A stretch of 32,675 nt of DNA, taken from assembly GCA_030590485.1 (NCBI GenBank), contig JAUUYL010000027.1:1-32675 (forward strand). Direction: 5' to 3'. This document shows, one piece after another, positions 24,109-30,967 of the stretch. A program made the position numbers and the translations under genes. Position 1 is the stretch's first letter. Each line of letters starts with the position of its first letter. The DNA is from Lentisphaerota bacterium. GTDB lineage: Bacteria > Verrucomicrobiota > Kiritimatiellia > UBA8416 > JAUUYL01. The notes beneath the pieces are model-generated. The model saw only the letters and a list, made by a program, of their open reading frames with translations. It was not told the origin of the DNA and made no database searches.

Positions 24109-24227
24109 AAGCATGTATTTCCTCACGCGAAGCGTGAGAATGGAATGCGGCAAGGAGGGCAAATGCAAAGATGTTTGTATTTGGCTTTCTTGTGGCGTTC
24201 TGATTTGCTGTAGGCGAATACATGCTT
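24109..24227 (+). ncRNA. Candidate structured RNA (three-way junction) after GxxExxY gene
   Basis: An outer stem is perfect over 11 bp (AAGCATGTATT 24109-24119 with AATACATGCTT 24217-24227). Inside it, CTCACGC-gaa-GCGTGAG (24122-24138) is a perfect hairpin. A long stem pairs 24141-24169 with 24174-24202 around a GATG loop. I count only two mismatches (G159/G184 and G149/G194, in 24xxx numbering) and seven G-U pairs. G-U pairs are stable only if the plus strand is transcribed, so this looks like RNA, not a DNA palindrome. No known RNA family is recognised. Confidence 0.55.
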
Positions 24228-24245
24228 CATGATTTGTGAAGATTA

Positions 24246-24260
24246 GTGTTATTCGTGGTT
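24246..24260. repeat. Right 15-bp inverted repeat of the GxxExxY cassette
   Basis: GTGTTATTCGTGGTT is the exact reverse complement of 23626-23640. Together the pair bounds a 635-bp unit holding one gene and one structured element. Confidence 0.93.
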
Positions 24261-24323
24261 AAAATAGAGTTCCGCCTGCCACTTATTATTGCAATAATCT
24301 TTGTTACATTATATTCTCCCTGC

Positions 24324-25337
24324 ATGAAGATACTTGTAACAGGCGGAGCCGGATATATAGGCAGTCATACTTGCGTGGAGTTGCTCAACGCGGGGCATGA
24401 GGTCGTAGTTGTCGATAATCTTGATAACAGCAGTGAAGATTCGTTGCGACGCGTTGAGGAGTTAACCGGAAAAAACCTGCTGTTTCATAATGTTGATTTG
24501 TTGGATCGTGATGCGCTTGATAAGGTGTTTCGTGATGCAGGTATTGAGGCTGTAATTCATTTTGCGGGGCTCAAGGCGGTTGGCGAATCTGTTGCTGTTC
24601 CCCTTCGTTATTATCACAACAATATCACCGGCACATTGATACTCTGTGAAGTCATGGCTGAGCATGGGGTTAAGAATCTGATCTTTAGCTCTTCAGCCAC
24701 AGTGTACGGTGAACCAGAGAAGGTTCCGATTACGGAGGATTTCCCGACAGGCGCAACGAATCCTTATGGCCGTACCAAGCTTATGATTGAGGAGATATTG
24801 CGTGATCTCAGTGTTTCTGATAGCGCGTGGAATATTGCGCTTTTACGTTACTTCAATCCGGTGGGCGCGCATCCAAGCGGCCGAATCGGGGAAGATCCGC
24901 TAGGGATGCCGAACAATCTGATGCCGTTTGTAGCGCAGGTAGCTATTGGCAGGCGTGAAGAGCTGTTGGTGTTTGGCAATGATTACCCAACGCCTGACGG
25001 GACCGGTGTTCGTGATTATATTCATGTTGTGGATCTTGCAATTGGGCATTTGAAAGCATTGGATAAGCTGACTGAGAATCCGGGTGTTGTCACATATAAT
25101 CTCGGTACAGGCAAAGGTTGTAGTGTGTTGGAAATGGTTGCTGCGTTCAGCAAGGCGAGCGGGAAAGATATACCCTATAAGGTAGTGGATCGTCGTCCCG
25201 GTGATGTTTCTGAAGTCTATGCCGTGCCTGATCTTGCTCTCGCAGAACTCGGCTGGTCAGCAGAAAAAGGCATCGATGAAATGTGTGCCGACACCTGGCG
25301 CTGGCAGTCTGATAATCCTGATGGGTTCTCAGCTTAG
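24324..25337 (+). CDS. galE: UDP-glucose 4-epimerase
   Basis: A 337-aa GalE that interconverts UDP-glucose and UDP-galactose using bound NAD, supplying sugars for catabolism and envelope polysaccharides. The Rossmann motif [10 protein letters not shown] (6-15), S124 in [10 protein letters not shown] and Y148xxxK152 (NPYGRTK) are in place, as is [12 protein letters not shown]. Length matches the E. coli enzyme. ATG 24324 is preferred because the longer frame upstream runs into the right inverted repeat. There is no clear ribosome binding site; a TATATT sequence lies only 9 nt upstream, so a leaderless or very short-leader mRNA is possible. Confidence 0.96.
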   Translation: MKILVTGGAGYIGSHTCVELLNAGHEVVVVDNLDNSSEDSLRRVEELTGKNLLFHNVDLLDRDALDKVFRDAGIEAVIHFAGLKAVGESVAVPLRYYHNNITGTLILCEVMAEHGVKNLIFSSSATVYGEPEKVPITEDFPTGATNPYGRTKLMIEEILRDLSVSDSAWNIALLRYFNPVGAHPSGRIGEDPLGMPNNLMPFVAQVAIGRREELLVFGNDYPTPDGTGVRDYIHVVDLAIGHLKALDKLTENPGVVTYNLGTGKGCSVLEMVAAFSKASGKDIPYKVVDRRPGDVSEVYAVPDLALAELGWSAEKGIDEMCADTWRWQSDNPDGFSA

Positions 25338-25407
25338 AGATTTCTCGACTGCGCTCGAGATGACAAGATGTCATTCCGAGTGAAGCGGAGCGAAGTCGAG
25401 GAATCTC
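25337..25407. repeat. 71-bp imperfect palindrome (dispersed-repeat type)
   Basis: GAGATTTCTCGACT (25337-25350) pairs with AGTCGAGGAATCTC (25394-25407) with one G-U, and TGACA/TGTCA closes the tip. It fills the whole gap between the convergent galE and thymidylate synthase-like genes, so it could end transcription from both sides. Similar CTCGACT...GAGGAATCTC palindromes are known to me as dispersed intergenic repeats in several phyla. Confidence 0.85.
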
Positions 25408-26526
25408 CTACAGGTCCCGACCATAGTTCGGGTTCTCTACGCGGTGTTTGTATTCCGCTGCGATGTCTTCCATCATCATCTCGTACATAGGCGTATCAGG
25501 AAGAATGCATCTTTCCTCGATAGGTTCGCCAGCGGCAATCCTGAATATGTCTTCGAGGTAACTTTCTGCATCAAGTCCCTGCAGACGCGGATCGAGATAA
25601 TGCCCGTACAGGTGTAGAGAGTCGTTGATATCGATGTACGAACCTCTTTCAACAGGAACGCCGAGTTTCTCTATGAGTCCGCGACGTACTTCCTCGTGCA
25701 TACCTTCTGTGATACCGAAGATATTGGTCGGCACCGCCTTGAGAAGATCTCTTGAGCGCCAATGTCCATTGACGTTAAGAATGTAGCCTTCGCCTTCAGG
25801 GTTGTCTATGAGTCTGAACCAGAAGCGCTGGAGGCAGGGTGAGTGATAAGAATCCCACTTAAACGGGCCAAGTTGTTCGTCGTTGTGATCCCAGCGCGGG
25901 TCCCATGTGACGCATTGTGCGGAGCGGCTGGTCGTGTTGCGCACCAGATTGTCGACAACAGACTGCAGCTGGTTGGCGGTCTTCAGGTCACCGTTGAGGT
26001 CAAAAAACGGATACGCGCGGAAGCGTTGGCTGTAGGTGTAATTCCAGCGTTCATCGCCTTTGACTTCATCAAACTTGCCGGTCTTCATCTTGTCCGCTAC
26101 GTCTGTCGGTGAGATCATCCATGGATCCTTGACGCCTTCGATCTCAGCCTTATAGTCGCCGAATCCCATCCATCCACCCAGGTAGTGCTTGTGAAAGCGA
26201 GGTTCGCCGAACGGCTCCTCAATATGCATTGTGACTGTGGCTTCGATGCTTGGAAAGCTTGTGTAATCGCCTTCCTTGGTGGTCGGGTCGTAATGGGTAT
26301 GAACTTCCTGTCCAACTCCTAGAACCGCCATGATAGTGGCTTCCCATACTTCGGGGAGGGTGCGACGTACGACATGAATTGACGGATGACAGCGTGGTGA
26401 TGGATCGGAGAAGGAAATCTTACCTTCACTTCTCAGGTTGTACGCATATTCCTTTGCGACCTTACGGGCTTCTTTAAATGTTTCAAGCGGTCCTATACGC
26501 TCCAGCATCTCTTTAGCTTTGCTCAT
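25408..26526 (-). CDS. Divergent thymidylate synthase (ThyA-like)
   Basis: A 372-aa protein longer than classical ThyA (about 264 aa), with the second half matching its catalytic core. C231 in HSPCLQRFWFRL fits the nucleophile, though the usual following His is Leu. R247-S-R-D250 and N258 in GHWRSRDLLKAVPTN fit the dUMP-binding residues R166, S167, D169 and N177 of E. coli with identical spacing. D292, H295 and Y297 in NDSLHLYGHY fit the HLY motif. Asn rather than Asp at 258 argues for dUMP rather than dCMP. The upstream gene on the same strand encodes dUTPase, which makes dUMP. GGAGGA lies ahead of the ATG. The N-terminal 100 residues are unlike E. coli ThyA. Confidence 0.8.
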   Translation of the reverse strand: MSKAKEMLERIGPLETFKEARKVAKEYAYNLRSEGKISFSDPSPRCHPSIHVVRRTLPEVWEATIMAVLGVGQEVHTHYDPTTKEGDYTSFPSIEATVTMHIEEPFGEPRFHKHYLGGWMGFGDYKAEIEGVKDPWMISPTDVADKMKTGKFDEVKGDERWNYTYSQRFRAYPFFDLNGDLKTANQLQSVVDNLVRNTTSRSAQCVTWDPRWDHNDEQLGPFKWDSYHSPCLQRFWFRLIDNPEGEGYILNVNGHWRSRDLLKAVPTNIFGITEGMHEEVRRGLIEKLGVPVERGSYIDINDSLHLYGHYLDPRLQGLDAESYLEDIFRIAAGEPIEERCILPDTPMYEMMMEDIAAEYKHRVENPNYGRDL

Positions 26527-26589
26527 GTGATAATTCCTCCGGAATTATAGTTAAAAGTTAATAGTCATGGTTATAAGAATGGTCTGTGG

Positions 26590-27048
26590 TTAGAAACTAT
26601 CATTCGCATGCGTATCCGCATGCGTCCCCGTCGATCCGAATCCGCCTTCGCCTCTGCTGGTGTCGGAGAGCTCTTCTACCTCTTCGACCTCGACAGTGAT
26701 GACGGGTTTGACGACTATCTGTGCAATCTTCATTCCTTTTTCAATAATAAATTTCTCTTTGCCGTGATTGATCAGTATCACGCAGACTTCTCCTCGGTAA
26801 CCTTCGTCGATAGTCCCCGGTGTGTTCAGGACGGTAATCTGGTTCTTAGCCGCGAGACCGCTTCTTGGCCGGACCTGCGCTTCTGTGCTTGGGGGTAGTT
26901 CGAGGGCTATGCCGGTTTTGACCATTACTGACGCGCCAGACTCGAGTTCAAGGTTGACGTTGGAAAACAGATCTGCACCAGCGTCGCCGGGGTGTGCGTA
27001 TTGGGGGAGGATTGCGTTTTCAGTAAGTTTCTTAACTTTCAATATCAT
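26590..27048 (-). CDS. dut: Deoxyuridine 5'-triphosphate nucleotidohydrolase (dUTPase)
   Basis: A 152-aa trimeric-type dUTPase that hydrolyses dUTP to dUMP, keeping uracil out of DNA and feeding thymidylate synthesis. Conserved motifs are [10 protein letters not shown] (19-28), PRSGLA (61-66), [13 protein letters not shown] (75-87, catalytic D81) and the C-terminal flap [10 protein letters not shown] (132-141). It is 63 nt upstream of the thymidylate synthase-like gene on the same strand, so the two form a dUTP-to-dTMP pair. Confidence 0.97.
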   Translation of the reverse strand: MILKVKKLTENAILPQYAHPGDAGADLFSNVNLELESGASVMVKTGIALELPPSTEAQVRPRSGLAAKNQITVLNTPGTIDEGYRGEVCVILINHGKEKFIIEKGMKIAQIVVKPVITVEVEEVEELSDTSRGEGGFGSTGTHADTHANDSF

Positions 27049-27141
27049 ATCAATAGCCTATGGGTTGTGTTTCGTTTCCGAGGAAACTACCAGATGTAGG
27101 GGTGCGAAGCAAGAGAGAATGAAACGTAAAACGTACGGGAG

Positions 27142-27162
27142 TGAACCATTGAACCTTGAACC
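27142..27162. repeat. Short TGAACC repeat (three copies)
   Basis: TGAACC occurs at 27142, 27150 and 27157, spaced 8 and 7 nt. It lies in the divergent region between dut and the LpxC-like gene. It resembles the other short heptamer arrays of the window in size and placement, but with a different word. Confidence 0.7.
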
Positions 27163-27211
27163 ATCACCGTTTACCTGTTAGTTTATCTCTGAATTTAAGG
27201 AGATTAGTGGG

Positions 27212-28243
27212 ATGGCGCAGCCATACGGCAGAATATTAGGTGGAGCGGCAGATGATATAGCTCGGGCGTATGAGACTTTTCAGGCTCAAGCGGTTGATCA
27301 TGATGTCGGCAGCATACTTGAGGCTGGCTGTGAGCCGTCTGCGCCGTTCAGCGATAAGCAGACGACACTTGGTGGCGAGGTGTCTGTTACGGGCCCGGGG
27401 ACGTTCTTTGGGCGCGCACAGAGGACATTAACGTTTACGCCTTCGGATAAGCGTGGCTGGTGGTTCAATCGGACGGATCGTTCCGCCGAGATGCCGATTT
27501 ATGTTTCAATTAACAACCTGTGGACCGTGGTGCGCAATATTGTATTGAGCAGTGGTTCGCCTCATAACTATATGCGTATGGTTGAACACATTGTGGCACT
27601 CAAGGTGGGCATGGGTTTGGACAGCGTCATGATAAACATGGATTCAGGTGATCCACCGCTTTTTGACAGAAGTAGCATGGATTTGGTCGAGGCGGTTGAG
27701 AAGGTCGGAATAGTATCCGGTAATGAACCTGCTAAATACGTGACAGTCAAAGAGCCCGTTACTCTAGGGGGAGACAGGGGTGACTTTCTGACGTTTCTGC
27801 CGGCTGAGGATGGGGGCAGAGAACTTGATGTTGATTGCGCAGTTGCTTTTAAGTCGGCAATTGGCAAACAGAGAATAAAATTCAGGGTCAATGAGCAGAC
27901 ATTCAGGCGCGGTGCATCGGCGCGGACTAATACGACTCTTGGAATGATGCTATACTGTAAAACTATTGGAAAACTCTTTGCCGACACTCGCAATTTAGGG
28001 TATTCTACAAAGAACATTCTGGTTGCTGGGCCGAGAAAATATGTTAACAAGCCGCAATTGATACATGAAGGTAAGTCGCTGGAGGCCGTATGGCACAGGG
28101 CGACTTTGGATTTGCTGGCAGCGGCGGCCTTGATTGATACAGGGCGGTTCGTGGGTAAGATTGTATCGCACAGGGCAGGTCACACGTTGGATGTGTGCAT
28201 GGTTAAGGAATTGTACAGGCAGAATTTGCTTATGGAGCTTTAA
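27212..28243 (+). CDS. LpxC-like deacetylase homologue with altered active site
   Basis: A 343-aa protein with the two-domain pattern of LpxC, the zinc deacetylase that commits to lipid A synthesis. The first part has TLGGEVSVTGPGTFFGRAQR and the diagnostic V124-E125-H126 in MVEHIVALK, keeping one zinc His and the general base Glu. In the second part, AVWHRATLDLLAAAALIDTG aligns to the usual RHKILDAIGDLALL block, and RAGHTLD keeps the last His (H314). In my alignment the second zinc His is Arg296 (His295 is one place early) and the second Asp of the block is Ala304; D300 is kept. It may be a LpxC-related protein without, or with changed, activity. AAGGAG precedes the start. Confidence 0.75.
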   Translation: MAQPYGRILGGAADDIARAYETFQAQAVDHDVGSILEAGCEPSAPFSDKQTTLGGEVSVTGPGTFFGRAQRTLTFTPSDKRGWWFNRTDRSAEMPIYVSINNLWTVVRNIVLSSGSPHNYMRMVEHIVALKVGMGLDSVMINMDSGDPPLFDRSSMDLVEAVEKVGIVSGNEPAKYVTVKEPVTLGGDRGDFLTFLPAEDGGRELDVDCAVAFKSAIGKQRIKFRVNEQTFRRGASARTNTTLGMMLYCKTIGKLFADTRNLGYSTKNILVAGPRKYVNKPQLIHEGKSLEAVWHRATLDLLAAAALIDTGRFVGKIVSHRAGHTLDVCMVKELYRQNLLMEL

Positions 28244-28248
28244 TTGTC

Positions 28249-28824
28249 ATGACTTTAAGAGATTTGGTGTTGAAGGCGAGGAGTTATCGTCGTTTCTACG
28301 AGGACACTCCGGTTACTCGTCAGACGTTACGCATGCTGGTTGATTTCGCCAGGCTCAGTGCCTCCGTTGCCAACCTTCAGCCGTTGAAGTATGTTCTTTC
28401 CTGTGATGAAGCGACCAATGAGGTGGTTTTTCCATGCCTAAGCTGGGCCGGCTATCTAAAGGACTGGAAATGTCCGCCCGAGGGCGAGCGTCCCCCGGCT
28501 TATGTTGTGATTGTAGGAGATACAGAGATAGCCAAGTCGTTCGGATGTGATTACGGGATAGCTGCGCAGAACATGCTGCTTGCCGCTGCAGAGATGGACC
28601 TTGGCGGCTGCATGATGGGGGCAGTTAAGAAGAAACAGCTTCGAAAAGCCCTTAAGATTCCGGCGCGCTACAAGATATTGCTGGTGGTCGCAATTGGAAA
28701 GCCGAAGGAGAAGGTTACAATCGACCGGGTCAACAAAGATGGCGACATAAAGTATTGGCGTGATATCAACCATCTTCACCATGTCCCCAAGCGCGCATTG
28801 AATGATGTGATACTTGAAACGTGA
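28249..28824 (+). CDS. Nitroreductase-family FMN protein
   Basis: A 191-aa protein of the nitroreductase family, which binds FMN and uses NAD(P)H on varied substrates. The family pattern is visible: ARSYRRF (10-16) near the N-terminus, ASVANLQPLKYV (38-49), and DYGIAAQNMLLAAAEMDLGG (about 101-120), followed by ALKIPARYKILLVVAIGKP. It starts 5 nt after the LpxC-like stop, so the two are probably co-transcribed. The substrate is unknown. Confidence 0.92.
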   Translation: MTLRDLVLKARSYRRFYEDTPVTRQTLRMLVDFARLSASVANLQPLKYVLSCDEATNEVVFPCLSWAGYLKDWKCPPEGERPPAYVVIVGDTEIAKSFGCDYGIAAQNMLLAAAEMDLGGCMMGAVKKKQLRKALKIPARYKILLVVAIGKPKEKVTIDRVNKDGDIKYWRDINHLHHVPKRALNDVILET

Positions 28825-28844
28825 TGGAGCGGAGCCTAGATGTT

Positions 28845-28860
28845 GCCGACTTTAGTCGGT
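28845..28860. terminator. Small hairpin between convergent genes
   Basis: GCCGAC (28845-28850) and GTCGGT (28855-28860) form a short stem with a ttta loop, between the nitroreductase gene and the converging membrane-protein gene. There is no T-tract, so termination is only a guess. Confidence 0.35.
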
Positions 28861-28874
28861 GGTGATCCTAGTGG

Positions 28875-29180
28875 TTATTTCTTATCAATGGATTCTGTCG
28901 CCCCCTGTCTGGATTCTGTGCTGAGATTTCCCTTGTAGACGCGCACTGTTGCGATGGTGAAGAGGATCATAAGTATGATTACGATTGTCATATAAACAAA
29001 CGCGGCCATCATCGTTTTCCTTCGCGACCAGAAAGCACGACCGCTTAATGTTTTTTTTCTGCGGATAGACGGGAGCGCTTTCACCACTTCGGTGCTGATG
29101 TCTTCCGGCGCTTCAACGAAACTGTCCTCCAGCATCGTTTCTATCATTTCGTCGTTATATTTTTCCGGTTCCATGTTCAT
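28875..29180 (-). CDS. Putative membrane anti-sigma factor
   Basis: A 101-aa protein whose ATG overlaps the ECF sigma factor stop by 4 nt (ATGA). It has an acidic cytoplasmic N-terminus (MEPEKYNDEMIETMLEDSF), a basic stretch before the membrane (RRKKTLSGRAFWSRRK), one membrane helix (about 63-85) and a short outer tail. I do not see the zinc-binding His/Cys pattern of ZAS anti-sigmas. Position, coupling and topology suggest an anti-sigma or sigma-regulating role, but there is no family match that I recognise. The longer frame reading upstream from 29291 overlaps sigma coding sequence. Confidence 0.6.
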   Translation of the reverse strand: MNMEPEKYNDEMIETMLEDSFVEAPEDISTEVVKALPSIRRKKTLSGRAFWSRRKTMMAAFVYMTIVIILMILFTIATVRVYKGNLSTESRQGATESIDKK

Positions 29181-29704
29181 GCCTGTTCTCGGTTTAAGAT
29201 CTTTTTCAATTCGTCTCTTCCGCGCATAACTCTCATTTTCGCCGCGCTTACACCGATGAGGAGAATCTCGGCTATCTCTTCGTATGAGCAACCCTCGGTG
29301 TATTTCAGTGTGAGAGCTGTCCTTATTACTGGTGCAAGCCTTGATAATGCCTTTTCAAACTTGTCTCTGTTGATGTCATGCCCTTTGTCTTCGAGATACT
29401 TGTCTTTCAGATATTGTTCTTCCGTCCTTCTCCGTTTAACCCTTTTTCTGAAAACGTTTTTTGTCAGATTGGAGCATATTGTAAGAAGCCAGTTCTTGAA
29501 TGAATATGCGCAGTCGTATTTTTCAAGCTTCTTGTATGCCCTCACGAAGGTATCCTGCGCCAGATCCTGGGCATCCGGAGCACTGTTTGTCATCCGGTAT
29601 GCCAGGTTATAAACACTCCTTTCATATCGGTTAACCAGGACTTCGTAGGAGTTCTGGTCGCCCTCGATACTTTTTTGAACCAGTATTTCGTCAGGAATAT
29701 CCAT
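29177..29704 (-). CDS. ECF sigma factor (RpoE-like)
   Basis: A 175-aa extracytoplasmic-function sigma factor. Region 2 covers about residues 20-90, with YNLAYRMTNSAPDAQDLAQD and TFVRAYKKLEKYD. Region 4 covers about 115-170, with LSRLAPVIRTALTLKYTEGC and SYEEIAEILLIGVSAAKMRV. The downstream gene is a likely membrane-bound partner. The pair is divergent from a prepilin-like operon, so control of that surface system is possible; I do not see a clear ECF promoter between them. Confidence 0.95.
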   Translation of the reverse strand: MDIPDEILVQKSIEGDQNSYEVLVNRYERSVYNLAYRMTNSAPDAQDLAQDTFVRAYKKLEKYDCAYSFKNWLLTICSNLTKNVFRKRVKRRRTEEQYLKDKYLEDKGHDINRDKFEKALSRLAPVIRTALTLKYTEGCSYEEIAEILLIGVSAAKMRVMRGRDELKKILNREQA

Positions 29705-29945
29705 TATTTACTTCAATCCATATACAAAGATGACGGGTAAAAAGTCACATATATTTAGGTTCAGGGTTTTTTGTTTGACTGTGCATATGGGGATTGTGAG
29801 GGAAAAACACGCATTTTTCGAGTGTTTTTTAATTGAAAAAGTAATAAAATATGTGACGAAGCAGTCAATCAGAGGTGTATAAAGGTTAAAAGAGAGCAAA
29901 AGATGAGAGACATCATACAACAGTGGAATTACTGAGGAGGGTAGA
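29705..29945. other. Divergent intergenic region, sigma factor to prepilin operon
   Basis: This 241-nt AT-rich region separates the ECF sigma factor from the prepilin operon. It has a weak ACAC...GTGTTTTTT feature near 29808-29830. The strong ribosome binding site GAGGAGG (29934-29940) belongs to the first prepilin gene. No GGAAC-type ECF -35 element stands out. No gene is supported. Confidence 0.5.
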
Positions 29946-30374
29946 ATGAAACGAAAAAACGATTTTTCTGATGGATTCAGCCTTATAGAGCTGACTATAG
30001 CTTTGGCGATAGCGACGCTTATGTTTACGGGCATATATATGGTAAGTCTGCAGACAATGAATTTTCTTCAGATGGCTCGTGATGAATCAAGAGCAACACA
30101 GGCGGCTACGTACGAGATGGAGAAGCTTCGCTCTCGCACATGGATGAGTCTGCTTACAATGGATGATGATACGGCATTTGATGTGAATGATAATGCTGCT
30201 CTCGGGTATTTGCGCAATGGCGTCGGATCGATCAAAAGAACGGCAATCACCCCCGCGGGTCTGTTTGTGGATATTCTAGGGGTCACCGTCACCGTCAATT
30301 GGACGGCTTATGACGGTACGACAGGTGCCAAAACACTTACGAGTGCAATTACAAAGCGGGGGATGTTGAAATGA
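29946..30374 (+). CDS. Prepilin-like protein (PilV/GspI type)
   Basis: A 142-aa protein with a type IV prepilin N-terminus: the short basic leader MKRKNDFSDG, then the processing site G10/F11 followed by FSLIELTIALAIATLMFTGI, with the conserved Glu at position +5. The remainder is a small globular domain. It is first in an operon of three secretion or pilus components, overlapping the next gene by 4 nt, and resembles minor pseudopilins. The leader would be cut by a prepilin peptidase, which is not encoded in this window. Confidence 0.9.
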   Translation: MKRKNDFSDGFSLIELTIALAIATLMFTGIYMVSLQTMNFLQMARDESRATQAATYEMEKLRSRTWMSLLTMDDDTAFDVNDNAALGYLRNGVGSIKRTAITPAGLFVDILGVTVTVNWTAYDGTTGAKTLTSAITKRGMLK

Positions 30375-30910
30375 AGACAAGAAACAGAGAGGGCTTTTCA
30401 CTTGTTGAGATGATGATCGCTGTATCGCTTGTCGGGATAGTGATTGGGATGAGCACATCCGGGTTTGTGGCGTTGGCGCGTTCTTCGTCCATTGCCAAGC
30501 AATGCAGTGATATGCATGCTGATCTACGTATTGTGGTTGAGGTGATGTCGAAAGACCTGATGTCAGCCAGCGAGGTCTTGGCCTATGGTGAATCCGCGGG
30601 GGTTTTGGGCGGTGGTGGAGGAGTTTCATACGTCAGGGTAATGGCCCAGCGCGGAACCAATGCAGTGCCGGTGTATTATATTTATTCTGCCAATCGGGTG
30701 TATAAGTTCGAGACAAGCGCGAAGATACTTGCGGAGGACGTAACGGGTATGAATATAGTTATGTATGAAGATGACGGTCTGACGGTTACAACGACTCCTG
30801 CCGATGCGTTTTCGATCGACATAACTTTGACGATGCAGAAATCGGTTGGAGACATGGATTTTGACGATACTTTCCAGAGTCGTGTAATGCTTCGGAATAA
30901 ACAGGAGTAA
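30371..30910 (+). CDS. Prepilin-like protein (PilW/GspJ type)
   Basis: A 179-aa protein with a second prepilin leader, MKTRNREG/FSLVEMMIAVSLVGIV, including Glu+5. The rest resembles minor pseudopilins that cap the pilus tip (VVEVMSKDLMSASEVLAYG, a pattern of PilW-like proteins). It overlaps the previous gene by 4 nt (ATGA) and precedes the PilX-like gene, matching the order of minor pilin operons. Confidence 0.88.
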   Translation: MKTRNREGFSLVEMMIAVSLVGIVIGMSTSGFVALARSSSIAKQCSDMHADLRIVVEVMSKDLMSASEVLAYGESAGVLGGGGGVSYVRVMAQRGTNAVPVYYIYSANRVYKFETSAKILAEDVTGMNIVMYEDDGLTVTTTPADAFSIDITLTMQKSVGDMDFDDTFQSRVMLRNKQE

Positions 30911-30967
30911 TGCTTCGTGACAAATTTCGAATCAATAGATTTTAGACTACATAAAAAGGAGAACCGG

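Noticed and set aside
23626-24260. Integron cassette with an attC site
   Set aside because: The structured element lacks the paired GTTRRRY/RYYYAAC core sites and there is no integron integrase; the ends are simple inverted repeats.
29708-30034. Minus-strand frame between sigma factor and prepilin gene
   Set aside because: It overlaps the prepilin start, has AT-rich composition and no homology that I recognise.
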